Origin: Nocardia sp. NBC_00416
GTDB lineage: Bacteria > Actinomycetota > Actinomycetes > Mycobacteriales > Mycobacteriaceae
Length of the DNA: 64,000 nucleotides
Assembly (NCBI RefSeq): GCF_036032445.1
Contig: NZ_CP107932.1
Location: 1,552,501 to 1,616,500, forward strand
Direction of reading: 5' to 3'
Shown: positions 18,128 through 29,136 of the stretch, one piece after another
Layout: every line of letters begins with the position of its first letter
How positions within the stretch are numbered: the first letter of the stretch is position 1
Program-made: the position numbers and the translations under genes
The notes under the pieces: generated by a model
What the model saw: the letters and a program-made list of their open reading frames with translations, nothing else
What the model was told of the DNA's origin: nothing
The model's database searches: none

Positions 18128-19693
18128 TTACAGGTGTCCCGGTTTCTGCCGGACGAAGACGGCGACCGGGATCGCGGTGAGGACCAGAACGGTCGCGGCG
18201 GTGGCCAGGGCGAGATGATCGGCGCTGGTGAATGCTTGGTGCAGGGCGGGGGTTACCCGCTCGGCCAGCGCGGCCGGCAGTGGCGTGCTGCCGCCGTCGC
18301 CGGCGCTGGCGGCATCCACCACGGCATCGACGATGTGGTCCGGTAGCTGCTGCCGGTGCAGGTTGTCGGCAAGGTCGACGGCGAACCGGGTGGTGAGGAT
18401 GGTGCCGAGAATGCTGGCACCCAAGACGTTCCCGACCTGCCGGAACATATTGACCGCGGCGCTGGCCATTCCGGCTTGTTGAATCGGCACGCTGATTACC
18501 GCGGCCGCGGTGGACGGGGCGACGAGGAAGCCGCTGCCGATGCCGGCGAGCAGCAGGCCCGGCCACACCCGCAGGAAACCGGGCTCCGGCGGTGTTGCCA
18601 GCAGCGCGAAGATTCCGGCGCCCATGACGAGCAGGCCGACGGTGAGCATGGTCTTGAATCCGACGCGGTCCACGATGCGCCCGGCGATGGCGCTGACGAC
18701 TATGAACGGCAGGAACATCACCAGCAGGCGCACACCCGCACCCAGTGGTGTCGTCTCCTGCACGTGCTGGAGATACAGCGCAGTAGCCAGGGCGGTACCG
18801 GTGAACCCGAACATGGCGATAGTGGCCGCGGCCATCACCGCACTGAAGGACGCTGAGCGGAACAGGGTGACGTCGAGCATCGGGTCGGGGTGGCGCGCTT
18901 CGTACCAGATGAAGGCCGCGAATGAGACGGCGAGCACGAGGTAGGCGGCGATGATGCGACCGGAGGTGTAACCGAGCGAGCCGCCTTCGATCACCGCATA
19001 GGTCAACGAGGCGACGGAAAGTGTCCCCAGTGCCATGCCGATCGGGTCGGTTCTACGATCCGGCTGGCGGCTTTCGGTGATGAATACGAGGGCGCCGACG
19101 AGGGCGAGGGCGCCCAGGATGACATTGATCAGATAGACCGAATGCCATGAGAAGTGGTTCAGCAGAGTGCCCGCGACCATCGGGCCTACCGCCAGGCCGA
19201 GTCCGGAGGTGCCCGCCCAGACACTGATCGCCTCGGTGCGTTTGCGGGCGTCGGTGAAGGTGTGGCTGACAATGGCCAGGCCGGTGGGCAATACCATCGC
19301 ACCGCCGATACCCATGATGGCCTGCGCGACGATCACCACCGAGGCGCTGTGGGCGGCGAAGGCGAGGGCGCTGCCGAGCGCGAACACGGTGGCGCCGCCG
19401 GCGAAGACGAGGCGCCGGCCGATGAGATCGCCGAGGGTGCCGGAGCCCAGCACGAAACTGGCGACGACCAGGCTGTACATGCTGCTGATCCAGACAATGG
19501 CACTGGAGCTGGAATGCAGGTCGGCTTGAATGGTGGCGAGGGCGCCGACGGTCGATGACACGTTGACGAATGTCATCATGGTGCCGATGCAGACGACGGC
19601 CAGCACCCAACCCCGACCGTGGGATGCGGTGCCGGTAGGGATACTGCCCGCGGGCTCGGACTGTTCGGCCACGGCCGAGTCTGGTTTGTTCAT
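18128..19693 (-). CDS. MFS transporter, DHA2 (EmrB/QacA) family drug exporter
   Basis: This 521-residue membrane protein has the pattern of 14-helix proton-driven multidrug exporters. The first helix starts near residue 30 (GWVLAVVCIGTMMTFVNVS). The loop motif GDLIGRRLVFAGG follows helix 2-3, and the motif-C-like GLGLAVGPMVAG helix is near residue 150. The length is typical for DHA2 members. It is a single gene between a terminator and a long divergent intergenic region. The substrate is unknown; export of a toxic compound or secondary metabolite is the usual role. Confidence 0.9.
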   Translation of the reverse strand: MNKPDSAVAEQSEPAGSIPTGTASHGRGWVLAVVCIGTMMTFVNVSSTVGALATIQADLHSSSSAIVWISSMYSLVVASFVLGSGTLGDLIGRRLVFAGGATVFALGSALAFAAHSASVVIVAQAIMGIGGAMVLPTGLAIVSHTFTDARKRTEAISVWAGTSGLGLAVGPMVAGTLLNHFSWHSVYLINVILGALALVGALVFITESRQPDRRTDPIGMALGTLSVASLTYAVIEGGSLGYTSGRIIAAYLVLAVSFAAFIWYEARHPDPMLDVTLFRSASFSAVMAAATIAMFGFTGTALATALYLQHVQETTPLGAGVRLLVMFLPFIVVSAIAGRIVDRVGFKTMLTVGLLVMGAGIFALLATPPEPGFLRVWPGLLLAGIGSGFLVAPSTAAAVISVPIQQAGMASAAVNMFRQVGNVLGASILGTILTTRFAVDLADNLHRQQLPDHIVDAVVDAASAGDGGSTPLPAALAERVTPALHQAFTSADHLALATAATVLVLTAIPVAVFVRQKPGHL

Positions 19694-20154
19694 AGGTACT
19701 TCACTCTCTCTGCGGACACGTCGACGGGCGGTCCGCCGGGCTTCCAGCTCGGACGAGATCGCGACCGTGGCGACATGCGGCGATAACGGTACAAGTCGAG
19801 GCCGGAGCCGGTGTGACCATCACCGGGAACAGACCGGTCGGTAGTTTGTCGATCGGCGGGACAGTGCCGCCCCGCGGCCGGACGTCCGAGGATCGACGGC
19901 ACCGCGCGCTGTCCCCCGCACCTCTCCCCCTGTTTATGGGTCCTGTCTGCCGGGATTCTCCTCGGTGACCGGTCGAAGACAGTCGGCGCGACACGCTCGC
20001 CCGTCCGCGCGAGCCGATCGGTGCGGTGCGGTGGGTAGGCTGCTCTCGCAGTTCATGTCTTTCGTCCACCGCGGTCGTGTTCCGTTCTTTTGATCCGTCA
20101 CCATCGATGAAGTGGCTGTTGTGAATGCGGGCGCCGCACCGAGAGGAAGAACAG
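19694..20154. other. Divergent promoter region, no gene seen
   Basis: This 461-base stretch lies between the MFS and VOC genes. No reading frame has convincing composition. The palindrome GACCGGTC occurs twice, at 19832-19839 and 19967-19974, and could be an operator half-pair. GAGAGGAAG ahead of 20155 serves as the VOC ribosome-binding site. Otherwise I see nothing. Confidence 0.5.
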
Positions 20155-20487
20155 ATGAGTTCGACAATCCGTAGCGTGGTTGTTCCTGTGTCCGATCTGG
20201 GGTCCGCGAAATCGACCTACACCGCGCTGTTCGGCGCCCCGCACACAGATGAGCCGTATTACGTCGGCTATTCCGTCGACGGGTTCGAGGTCGGCTTGAA
20301 TCCCCAGGGCGATATGGCGGATGGGCCGGTGGTGTTCACCGATGTCGACGATGTGGACTCGGTCCGCACAGCCCTGCTCGCCACCGGCGCGACCGAGCGT
20401 TCCGCACCACGCGAAGTCGCACCGGGTGTGCGGGTATGCGTACTGGCGGACTCTGACGGGAATCGGTTCGGCCTCAGGGGCAAGTAG
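20155..20487 (+). CDS. VOC family (glyoxalase/bleomycin-resistance fold) protein
   Basis: This 110-residue protein has the single-domain VOC pattern: IRSVVVPVSDLGSAKSTYTALFG at the N-terminus, a central EVGLNPQG strand and a terminal VLADSDGNRFGLR. The family includes metal-dependent dioxygenases, isomerases and antibiotic-binding proteins; the function here is unknown. The ATG at 20155 is chosen over one at 20125 because GAGAGGAAG lies just upstream. It stands alone on the + strand before the serine hydrolase, with a spacer of about 200 bases. Confidence 0.8.
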   Translation: MSSTIRSVVVPVSDLGSAKSTYTALFGAPHTDEPYYVGYSVDGFEVGLNPQGDMADGPVVFTDVDDVDSVRTALLATGATERSAPREVAPGVRVCVLADSDGNRFGLRGK

Positions 20488-20688
20488 CGGCCGTGTCGGA
20501 CTCGGCAGGCCGGACTCATGGTGCGATCAGGCGTAGGGCGGGGTTACCTCCGCAATTCGTCACGTTGACGAATAAACCCAACCGGGATCTACGACGAGCC
20601 GACACCCTTGGTTCGCCGCTGGGGCGCACCGCCGGGGCTAGGCTCGGACGAACAGGGCTCGGTCAGCGACGACCTCCGGAGGCGGGCA

Positions 20689-22284
20689 ATGCGCAGACGT
20701 CGGCTGGTAGTGCTCGGTATTGCGGCGGTGACGGCCGCGGGTCTGGTGTCGGGATGCGGAGACCGGGAGCCGACCCCGGTCCCGGGTGCGGCGACGTCGT
20801 CGACCGCGGCCGCGCCGCATCCTGATCAGGCGGCCGGTGTCGCGATTCCGCGTGGCCGGGTCGAGCACATCCTGGGGACTCTCGAGTATCGGGCCGACGA
20901 GTTGATGCGGACCACGAACATTCCGGGGATGGCGGTCGCTGTCGTCTACGACGGTGAGGTGGTGTTCCAGAAGGGTTTCGGGGTGCGGGATGTGGACGGT
21001 AAGCAGTCGGTGGACCCGGAGACGGTGTTCCAGCTGGCCTCGCTGTCCAAACCGGTGGCGGCGACGGTGGTCGCGCGGCAGGTCGAGGCGGGCGTGGTCG
21101 GGTGGGATACGCCGGTGCGGGAGCCGGAGCCGTCGTTCGGGTTGAGTGACCCCTATGTGAGCGACCACGTGACCGTCGGGGATCTGTTCGCGCATCGCTC
21201 TGGTCTGCCCGAACATGCCGGTGACAAGCTCGAAGATCTGGGGTTCGACCGGAATCAGATCCTGGGTCGGCTGCGGATGCTGCCGTTGGCCCCGTTTCGT
21301 GATTCGTACGGGTACACGAATTTCGGGCTCACCGCGGCCGCGATCGCGGTGGCGGACGCGGCGAAACAGCGTTGGTCGGCGCTGTCGGAGGAGAGCATCT
21401 ACCGGCCGCTGGGGATGAACTCGACGAGTTCGCGGTATGCCGATTTCCTGGCCGTGGGCGATCGGGCTGCGGGGCATGTACTGGTGGACGGACAGTATCG
21501 GCGGGCCGACCCGGGGCGGCAGCCCGATGCCCAGTCCCCCGCCGGTGGTGTCAGTTCGTCGGTATCGGATATGGCCCGGTGGATGACGATGGTTCTGGCG
21601 GACGGGTCCTACGACGGGAAGCAGTTGGTGGCGCCGGATGCGCTGTTGCCGGCGGTGTCCCCGCAGGCGGTGTCGTCGCCGCCGTCGGCGCCGGATGCGC
21701 GGACGGGTGATTACGGGTTCGGGTTCAATGTGGGGACGTCGGCCGCGGGGCGGGTGGTGCTGAGCCATTCGGGGGCGTTCGATCAGGGTGCGGCGACCGC
21801 GGTCACGATGATTCCGTCTGCGGATGTGGGGATCGTGACGTTGACCAATGCCGCACCGATCGGTGTGCCGGAGACGTTGAATGCCGAGTTCGCGGATCTG
21901 GTGCAGTTCGGTGAGGTGCGGCAGGACTGGTGGGACCTGTACTCGGATGCGTTCGAGCAGTTGAACGCGCCGGTCGGCGAGCTGGTGGGTGCGGCCCCGC
22001 CGCCGGCTCCCGCGCCGGCGGGGCCGTTGGAGGGTTACGCGGGCAGCTACGGGAACGACTATTTCGGTCCGGCGACCGTGTCGGTGGAGGGGGACGCGTT
22101 GCTGTTGACGATGGGGCCGCGTAATGTCCCGATGCCGTTACGGCATCGGGACGGTGACACGTTCGTGTTCTCCCCGGTCGGGGAGAGCGCGAATCCGGGC
22201 AGTATCTCGCAGGCCCGGTTCGACGGTGACCGGTTGTGGCTGGAGTTCTACGATTCCGAGGGTTTCGGTACGTTCGTGCGCTGA
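20689..22284 (+). CDS. Lipoprotein serine hydrolase, class C beta-lactamase-like
   Basis: This 531-residue protein starts with a lipoprotein signal (MRRRRLVVLGIAAVTAAG, lipobox LVSGC), so it is probably anchored outside the membrane. The beta-lactamase/PBP-type domain (about residues 60-420) carries SxxK (ASLSKPV), YxN (GYTNFG) and an HSG triad motif (LSHSGAF). A C-terminal beta-rich DUF3471-like domain follows the Pro/Ala-rich linker near residue 440. GGAGGCGGG directly before the ATG at 20689 decides this start over one 81 bases upstream. Likely a D-peptidase or esterase; the substrate is unknown. It converges with the UvrA-like gene with only 3 bases between stops. Confidence 0.85.
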   Translation: MRRRRLVVLGIAAVTAAGLVSGCGDREPTPVPGAATSSTAAAPHPDQAAGVAIPRGRVEHILGTLEYRADELMRTTNIPGMAVAVVYDGEVVFQKGFGVRDVDGKQSVDPETVFQLASLSKPVAATVVARQVEAGVVGWDTPVREPEPSFGLSDPYVSDHVTVGDLFAHRSGLPEHAGDKLEDLGFDRNQILGRLRMLPLAPFRDSYGYTNFGLTAAAIAVADAAKQRWSALSEESIYRPLGMNSTSSRYADFLAVGDRAAGHVLVDGQYRRADPGRQPDAQSPAGGVSSSVSDMARWMTMVLADGSYDGKQLVAPDALLPAVSPQAVSSPPSAPDARTGDYGFGFNVGTSAAGRVVLSHSGAFDQGAATAVTMIPSADVGIVTLTNAAPIGVPETLNAEFADLVQFGEVRQDWWDLYSDAFEQLNAPVGELVGAAPPPAPAPAGPLEGYAGSYGNDYFGPATVSVEGDALLLTMGPRNVPMPLRHRDGDTFVFSPVGESANPGSISQARFDGDRLWLEFYDSEGFGTFVR

Positions 22285-22287
22285 GGG

Positions 22288-24678
<2,391 letters not shown>

Positions 24679-24834
24679 CGTGTCTCCCTCTGGTCGGTCA
24701 CGGTCGTCGCCGCCGTGCGGTTCGTCGGCCGGCACGGTGGGTGTTCGGTCAGCCGGCCCGCTGGGTGTCGGGCGGTGGGCCGGAGTTCGGGTATTGCCGT
24801 TTCCGGGTTCCGGCCTGTTCGGGTGGGCCTGTGC

Positions 24835-25245
24835 TCAGCGCAGTTGCTGGATGCGGATCATATTGCCCGCCGGGTCGCGGACTGCGCAGTCGCGGATGCC
24901 GTACGGCTGATCGGTCGGTTCCTGTACGACCTCGACGTCTCCGGCCTGCAGACGTTCGAAGGTGCCGTCGAGGTCTGCGGTGGCCAGGTTGATGCCGGCG
25001 TAGGTGCCTTTGGCCATCATTTCGGTGATCGTTGTGCGTTCTTCGTCGGTGACGCCGGGGTCGGCGGCGGGTGGGTGCAGGACGATGGAGGTGCCGGGTT
25101 GGCCGGCGGGGCCGACGGTGATCCAGCGCAGCCCGTTGTAGCCGACGTCGTTGCGGATCTCGAAGCCGAGGGTGTCGCGGTAGAACGCGATGGCGGCGTC
25201 GGGGTCGTCCTGCGGGAGGTAGCTCGCGTGAATGGTGATGTCCAT
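24835..25245 (-). CDS. VOC family protein
   Basis: This 136-residue VOC-fold protein begins MDITIHASYLPQDDP and contains DAAIAFYRDTLGFEIRND, a WITVGPAGQPG strand and a terminal VRDPAGNMIRIQQLR. It resembles AraC-linked VOC proteins of unknown substrate. The start at 25245 lies 5 bases after the AraC stop, so the pair is an operon. A 64-bp part of this gene (25141-25204) recurs identically at 39597-39660 next to a Tn3 transposase remnant, so this gene or a close relative has been duplicated and broken there. Confidence 0.85.
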   Translation of the reverse strand: MDITIHASYLPQDDPDAAIAFYRDTLGFEIRNDVGYNGLRWITVGPAGQPGTSIVLHPPAADPGVTDEERTTITEMMAKGTYAGINLATADLDGTFERLQAGDVEVVQEPTDQPYGIRDCAVRDPAGNMIRIQQLR

Positions 25246-25250
25246 GGCGA

Positions 25251-25700
25251 TCACGCTAGCTGTGTGGTGGTCGGCGGAGCTTCTCGATTCCTGATCGGTC
25301 TGGTCACCTGTTTCGCGGTGCACGAGGGTATTCCGGCGGCGGCGTCGGCTTCGTGGCGCCGGTAGGCGCTGGGCGGCATGCCGACCAGTTCGGTGAAGCG
25401 GGTGCTGAAGGTTCCCAGGGACGAGCAGCCGACTTCGAAGCAGACTTCGGTGACGCTGAGGTCACCGCGGCGCAGCAGGGCCATCGCGCGTTCGATGCGG
25501 CGGGTCATCAGGTATCCGTAGGGGGATTCGCCATAGGCGAGGCGGAATTGGCGGCTGAGGTGCCCGGCGGACATGTTGACGCCGCGCGCGAGTGCCTCGA
25601 CGTCGAGTGGTTGGGCGTATTCCCGGTCGATCCGGTCGCGGACACGCCGTAGCCGTGCGAGGTCGCGGAGGTGTTCTGCCGCGGTGGATCTGCTGGTCAC
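25251..25700 (-). CDS. AraC-type helix-turn-helix regulator (short)
   Basis: This 149-residue protein is essentially one AraC DNA-binding domain (about residues 15-115) with two helix-turn-helix units: EALARGVNMSAGHLSRQF and SVTEVCFEVGCSSLGTFS, followed by GMPPSAYRR. It lacks an N-terminal sensor domain. Its gene is followed after 5 bases by the VOC gene, a common AraC-VOC pairing, so it probably controls that gene and perhaps the UvrA-like gene further downstream. Confidence 0.9.
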   Translation of the reverse strand: MTSRSTAAEHLRDLARLRRVRDRIDREYAQPLDVEALARGVNMSAGHLSRQFRLAYGESPYGYLMTRRIERAMALLRRGDLSVTEVCFEVGCSSLGTFSTRFTELVGMPPSAYRRHEADAAAGIPSCTAKQVTRPIRNREAPPTTTQLA

Positions 25701-25773
25701 GTGGCCGATCGTCCCATATCGGGCGTGTGTTGCCCAGTTCTGGTGGCGTGTTCGGGGGCGCAGGGGTGGGGGG

Positions 25774-26502
25774 TCAATTGGTTTCGTCGGTGCCGGCGCG
25801 GGTGTGTGCGCGTCGTCGGCGGCGTGGTGACCGGGTGCCGCGGAAGGCGGCTGCCAGGCGTGTGTGCGGTTGCCATTCCAGTCCGTTGGGCAGCCCCCAG
25901 CCGAATCGGACGGCGGCGAGCCGCAGCAGCAGGGAGCAGACGATGCCGAGGACGATGCCCAGGGCAGGGGCGCCGAGGTAGGTGCAGATGACCATGGTGC
26001 CGGCGACGACCGCGGCGACTGTCGCGTAGAGGCCGTTGCCGCCGAACACGGCGGGGACCCGTCGGAGCAGGACGTCGCGGGTGGCGCCGCCGCCGACGGC
26101 GGTGGTGATGCCGAGCAGGACGGCGGGTAGCCAGCCCAGGTCGGCGGCGAGTGTCTTCTGTGCGCCGGTGACGGCCCAGAAGCCGATCACCGCGGCGTCG
26201 AGGGCGGTGAACAGCCGATCCCAGGCGTGTTCGCTGAGGTGGATGACGAAGGCGATGAGCGTGCCGGCTACGGCGGTGGGCAGGTAGGCGTAGTCGGTGA
26301 GGGCGACCGGTGGGCCCTGTTGGAGCAGGGTGTCGCGGATGATGCCGCCGCCGAGTCCGGAGACGATGCCCACGACCAGGAATCCGAACAGGTCCAGGCC
26401 TTCGGTGCGGGATACGGCGCCGCCGAGCATGGCGGCGGCGAAGACGCCCGCGAGGTCGAGATAGCGCGTGGCCTGGTCGATAGTGTCGATAGGTGCGGCC
26501 AC
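25774..26502 (-). CDS. Trimeric intracellular cation (TRIC) channel family protein
   Basis: This 242-residue membrane protein has two internal repeats, each with the family pore motif: GLGGGIIRDTLL near residue 50 and AVGGGATRDVLL near residue 137. About seven membrane helices are expected, ending with GIVLGIVCSLLLRLAA. The C-terminal 30 residues are Arg-rich and cytosolic. Bacterial TRIC proteins conduct K+ and similar cations. It stands alone between the AraC gene and a terminator. Confidence 0.88.
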   Translation of the reverse strand: MAAPIDTIDQATRYLDLAGVFAAAMLGGAVSRTEGLDLFGFLVVGIVSGLGGGIIRDTLLQQGPPVALTDYAYLPTAVAGTLIAFVIHLSEHAWDRLFTALDAAVIGFWAVTGAQKTLAADLGWLPAVLLGITTAVGGGATRDVLLRRVPAVFGGNGLYATVAAVVAGTMVICTYLGAPALGIVLGIVCSLLLRLAAVRFGWGLPNGLEWQPHTRLAAAFRGTRSPRRRRRAHTRAGTDETN

Positions 26503-26560
26503 CGCAGCAAAATAACATGTGTGACCGGGTGTTCCCGGTGGGTGGTTCTCGGGGTGGGAG

Positions 26561-26589
26561 CGGCGGCGGGCAGGTTCGGCCCGCCGCCG
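26561..26589. terminator. Terminator of the flavin reductase operon
   Basis: CGGCGGCGGGC and GCCCGCCGCCG form a perfect 11-bp stem with a 7-base loop. It sits 7 bases beyond the stop of the minus-strand flavin reductase gene. Confidence 0.65.
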
Positions 26590-26596
26590 GGCGGGT

Positions 26597-27298
26597 TCAG
26601 GCTCGGGGCCGTACCGGCGCTCCCCCGCCGGCGGCGAGGCGCATGAGGTCGGTGTCCAGGTCGACGGTGGTCTCGTTGCCGCCGGCGCTGCCGAACGAAT
26701 GCTGGTAGCTGCCCCAGGATTCGTCTTTCACCTTGTGCGCGAATTCGCTTTCCATGAGCAGCACCAGTTCGAGGGCGGCGCGGTCGATCCGGGTGTTCAG
26801 GTCGGCGTCGCTCCAGTCTTCGGAGGCGGCGAACAGTGCGGTGGGCACGGTCATGGTGCGCAGGAACGCGAACAGCGCGCGCATCTGTTCGTCGACGACC
26901 AGGGCGTGGCGGGCGGTGCCGGCGGTGGCTGCGAGGATCACGGGTTTGGCGATGAGCAGGTCGTTGTCGAGGACGTGGAAGAAGGAGGTGAGCAGCCCGC
27001 TGGGTGCGGCTTTGTAGACGGGGGCGGCGACGATGAGGCCGTCGGCGGCGGCGAGGGTGTCGACGGCGGCGGTCATCTTGGGGCCCATGAGTTGGGAGAC
27101 CAGGGCGGCGCTGATCTCGGTGGCGAGTTCGCGCAGGTCGATGACGGTGACGGTGACGGCCGCGCCGCGGCGTTGTGCGAGTGTCCCGACGCGGGCGCAG
27201 ACGCGGTCGGCCAGCATTCTGGTCGATGACGGGTTGCTGGTGCCGCCGCTGACCACTACCAGCCGATAGGGGGTGCGGGCCGGTTCGTTGGTTGTCAT
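26597..27298 (-). CDS. NADPH-dependent FMN reductase, CE1759 type
   Basis: This 233-residue flavodoxin-like reductase begins LVVVSGGTSNPSSTRMLADR (FMN phosphate loop) and has VAAPVYKAAPSGLLTSFF, the second flavin-contact segment. It should supply reduced flavin to the paired luciferase-like monooxygenase at 27818. Its ATG overlaps the MarR stop by 4 bases (ATGA), so it is translationally coupled to it. The three genes 26597-28978 form one minus-strand operon. Confidence 0.88.
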   Translation of the reverse strand: MTTNEPARTPYRLVVVSGGTSNPSSTRMLADRVCARVGTLAQRRGAAVTVTVIDLRELATEISAALVSQLMGPKMTAAVDTLAAADGLIVAAPVYKAAPSGLLTSFFHVLDNDLLIAKPVILAATAGTARHALVVDEQMRALFAFLRTMTVPTALFAASEDWSDADLNTRIDRAALELVLLMESEFAHKVKDESWGSYQHSFGSAGGNETTVDLDTDLMRLAAGGGAPVRPRA

Positions 27299-27747
27299 TC
27301 TGGTTTCCTGTTCGTGGTGTCGGCGAGTTTCTCGCAGAGTTCTTCGAGGGTGCGCAGTTCGTCGTCGGTGAGGGCTGCGGTCAGTGCCCGTACGACGCCG
27401 ACCGCGTGCCGGCCACCTACCCGGCGTTGTTGTGTCCGGCCTTCATCGGTGAGGGAGAGCCGGACACCGCGGCCGTCCCGTGGGTCGGGGGTGCGTTGCA
27501 CCAGGCCGCGTTCGACGAGGCGGTCCACCATGCGCGACAGTGCGGGCTGGGTGAGCAGGACGTGCCGGTTGAGTTCGGCGGGCCGGATCGGTTCGGGGCA
27601 TTTCGACAAGGTGTAGAGGACGTCGTATTCACGCATGGCCAGGCCCTGCCAGACGTCCTCGGCCGCGAATCGTTTCATCAGCACCGCGTGTGCGGTCAGT
27701 ACGGCTTCCCAGGCGTCGTTGGCGAGGCGCCCGCTGGTTCTGCTCAT
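27295..27747 (-). CDS. MarR family transcriptional regulator
   Basis: This 150-residue winged-helix protein has the MarR core at about residues 40-100: REYDVLYTLSK, then LTQPALSRMVDRLVERGLVQR and the wing DPRDGRGVRLSLT. It probably senses a small aromatic or redox signal and controls its own operon, though the promoter lies upstream of the luciferase-like gene 70 bases away. No clear palindrome was identified there. Confidence 0.9.
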   Translation of the reverse strand: MSRTSGRLANDAWEAVLTAHAVLMKRFAAEDVWQGLAMREYDVLYTLSKCPEPIRPAELNRHVLLTQPALSRMVDRLVERGLVQRTPDPRDGRGVRLSLTDEGRTQQRRVGGRHAVGVVRALTAALTDDELRTLEELCEKLADTTNRKPE

Positions 27748-27817
27748 CGATCGGCCGGGGTCTCGGTGTCCGGGGGGTTGATCGCGGGCTCTCGGCAGTG
27801 CCGTTTCGCTGCCTCGC

Positions 27818-28978
27818 TCATGCGGTGGCGTCCTGGTAGGGGCTGGCGCCGGCCAGGTTGTCGCCCTGGTTGGCGTTGGGGCGTGCCTGCCGGGGCGCGG
27901 TGTCGCCGTATTTCGCGGCGACGCGCGCCGGATGGGTGGGTGCGGCGGCGGATTCGGGGTCGCGGCGCGTCTCCAGTTCCTTGCGCAGCACCGGGACGAC
28001 TTCCTCGCCGAGCAGGTCGAGCTGGTTCAGCACGGTTTTCAGTGGCAGGCCGGCGTGGTCCATCAGCCACAGTTGGCGTTGGTAGTCGCCGAAGGTGTCG
28101 TGGAAGGTGAGGGTTTTGTCGATGATCTCCTGTGGGCTGCCGACCGACAGCGGGGTCATGTCCGCGAAGTCTTCGAGCGACGGGCCGTGTCCGTAGACCG
28201 GTGCCTCGTTGAAGTAGGGGCGGAATTCGTTCCAGGCGTCCTGGGATTTCTTTGCGATATAGGCTTGGCCGCCGAGTCCGACGATGGCTTGTTTCTTGGT
28301 GCCGTGGCCGTAGTGCTCGAAGCGCTGCCGGTAGAACTCGATGAGTTGCAGCGAGTGGGCGGTGGGCCAGAAGATGTGGTTGGCGAAGAATCCGTTGCCG
28401 TAGTAGGCGGCCTGTTCGGCGATTTCCGGGGTGCGGATGGAGCCGTGCCAGACGAACGGGGGCACATCGTCGAGGGGGCGGGGGGTGGCGGTGAAGTTCT
28501 GTAGTGGAGTCCTGTACTCGCCTTCCCAGTCGACGACGTCCTCGCGCCACAGGCGGTGCAGGAGGTTGTAGTTCTCCAGGGCCAGGGGCAGCCCGGCGCG
28601 GATGTCCTTGCCGAACCAGGGGTAGACGGGGCCGGTGTTGCCGCGGCCGAGCATGAGGTCCATGCGGCCTTTGGACAGGTGCTGGAGCATGGCGTAGTCC
28701 TCGGCGATATTCACCGGATCGTTGGTGGTGATCAGGGTGGTCGCCGTGGTGAGGATCAGCCGCTCGGTGGTGGCCGCGATATGCCCGAGCAGGGTGGTCG
28801 GTGAGGAGGAGAAGAACGGCGGGTTGTGGTGCTCGCCGATGGCGAAGACGTCGAGGCCGACTTCTTCGGTTTTGCGGGCGATCTGGACGATCGCGTCGAT
28901 CCGTTCGGCTTCGCTGGGTGTCACGCCGGTCACGGGGTCGCGGGTGATGTCGCTGACCGAGAAGATTCCGAACTGCAT
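27818..28978 (-). CDS. FMN-dependent luciferase-like monooxygenase, CE1758 type
   Basis: This 386-residue protein begins MQFGIFSVSDITRDPVTG and carries family segments IGEHHNPPFFSSSP, RGNTGPVYPWFGKD and GYNG-like barrel loops. The size and the nearby flavin reductase match the CE1758/CE1759 two-component pairing, in which the reductase supplies FMNH2. Residues 350-386 form a low-complexity tail. It is first in a minus-strand operon with MarR and the reductase. The substrate is unknown. Confidence 0.88.
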   Translation of the reverse strand: MQFGIFSVSDITRDPVTGVTPSEAERIDAIVQIARKTEEVGLDVFAIGEHHNPPFFSSSPTTLLGHIAATTERLILTTATTLITTNDPVNIAEDYAMLQHLSKGRMDLMLGRGNTGPVYPWFGKDIRAGLPLALENYNLLHRLWREDVVDWEGEYRTPLQNFTATPRPLDDVPPFVWHGSIRTPEIAEQAAYYGNGFFANHIFWPTAHSLQLIEFYRQRFEHYGHGTKKQAIVGLGGQAYIAKKSQDAWNEFRPYFNEAPVYGHGPSLEDFADMTPLSVGSPQEIIDKTLTFHDTFGDYQRQLWLMDHAGLPLKTVLNQLDLLGEEVVPVLRKELETRRDPESAAAPTHPARVAAKYGDTAPRQARPNANQGDNLAGASPYQDATA

Positions 28979-29068
28979 CTGATGTCACTCCCACCGTAGT
29001 TTCTATGCGTTTGCATCTACTTGAACGGTGGGGTCGGCGGGGTTATTCCGCCGCGCCGGGCAGGGACA

Positions 29069-29106
29069 CGAGAGGCCACCGGCCTTCTCGGGGCGGTGGC
29101 CTCTCG
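29069..29106. terminator. Terminator downstream of the phosphotransferase operon
   Basis: CGAGAGGCCACCG pairs with CGGTGGCCTCTCG, a perfect 13-bp stem with a 12-base loop. It lies about 30 bases beyond the stop codon at 29137 of the minus-strand operon. Confidence 0.65.
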
Positions 29107-29136
29107 GGGAGCGGCGCGGGTGCCCGGAGGGCGCCG

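Noticed and set aside
17893..18180. 95-residue plus-strand open frame after the epoxide hydrolase
   Set aside because: Composition is atypical, and it runs through a terminator hairpin and into the MFS gene end.
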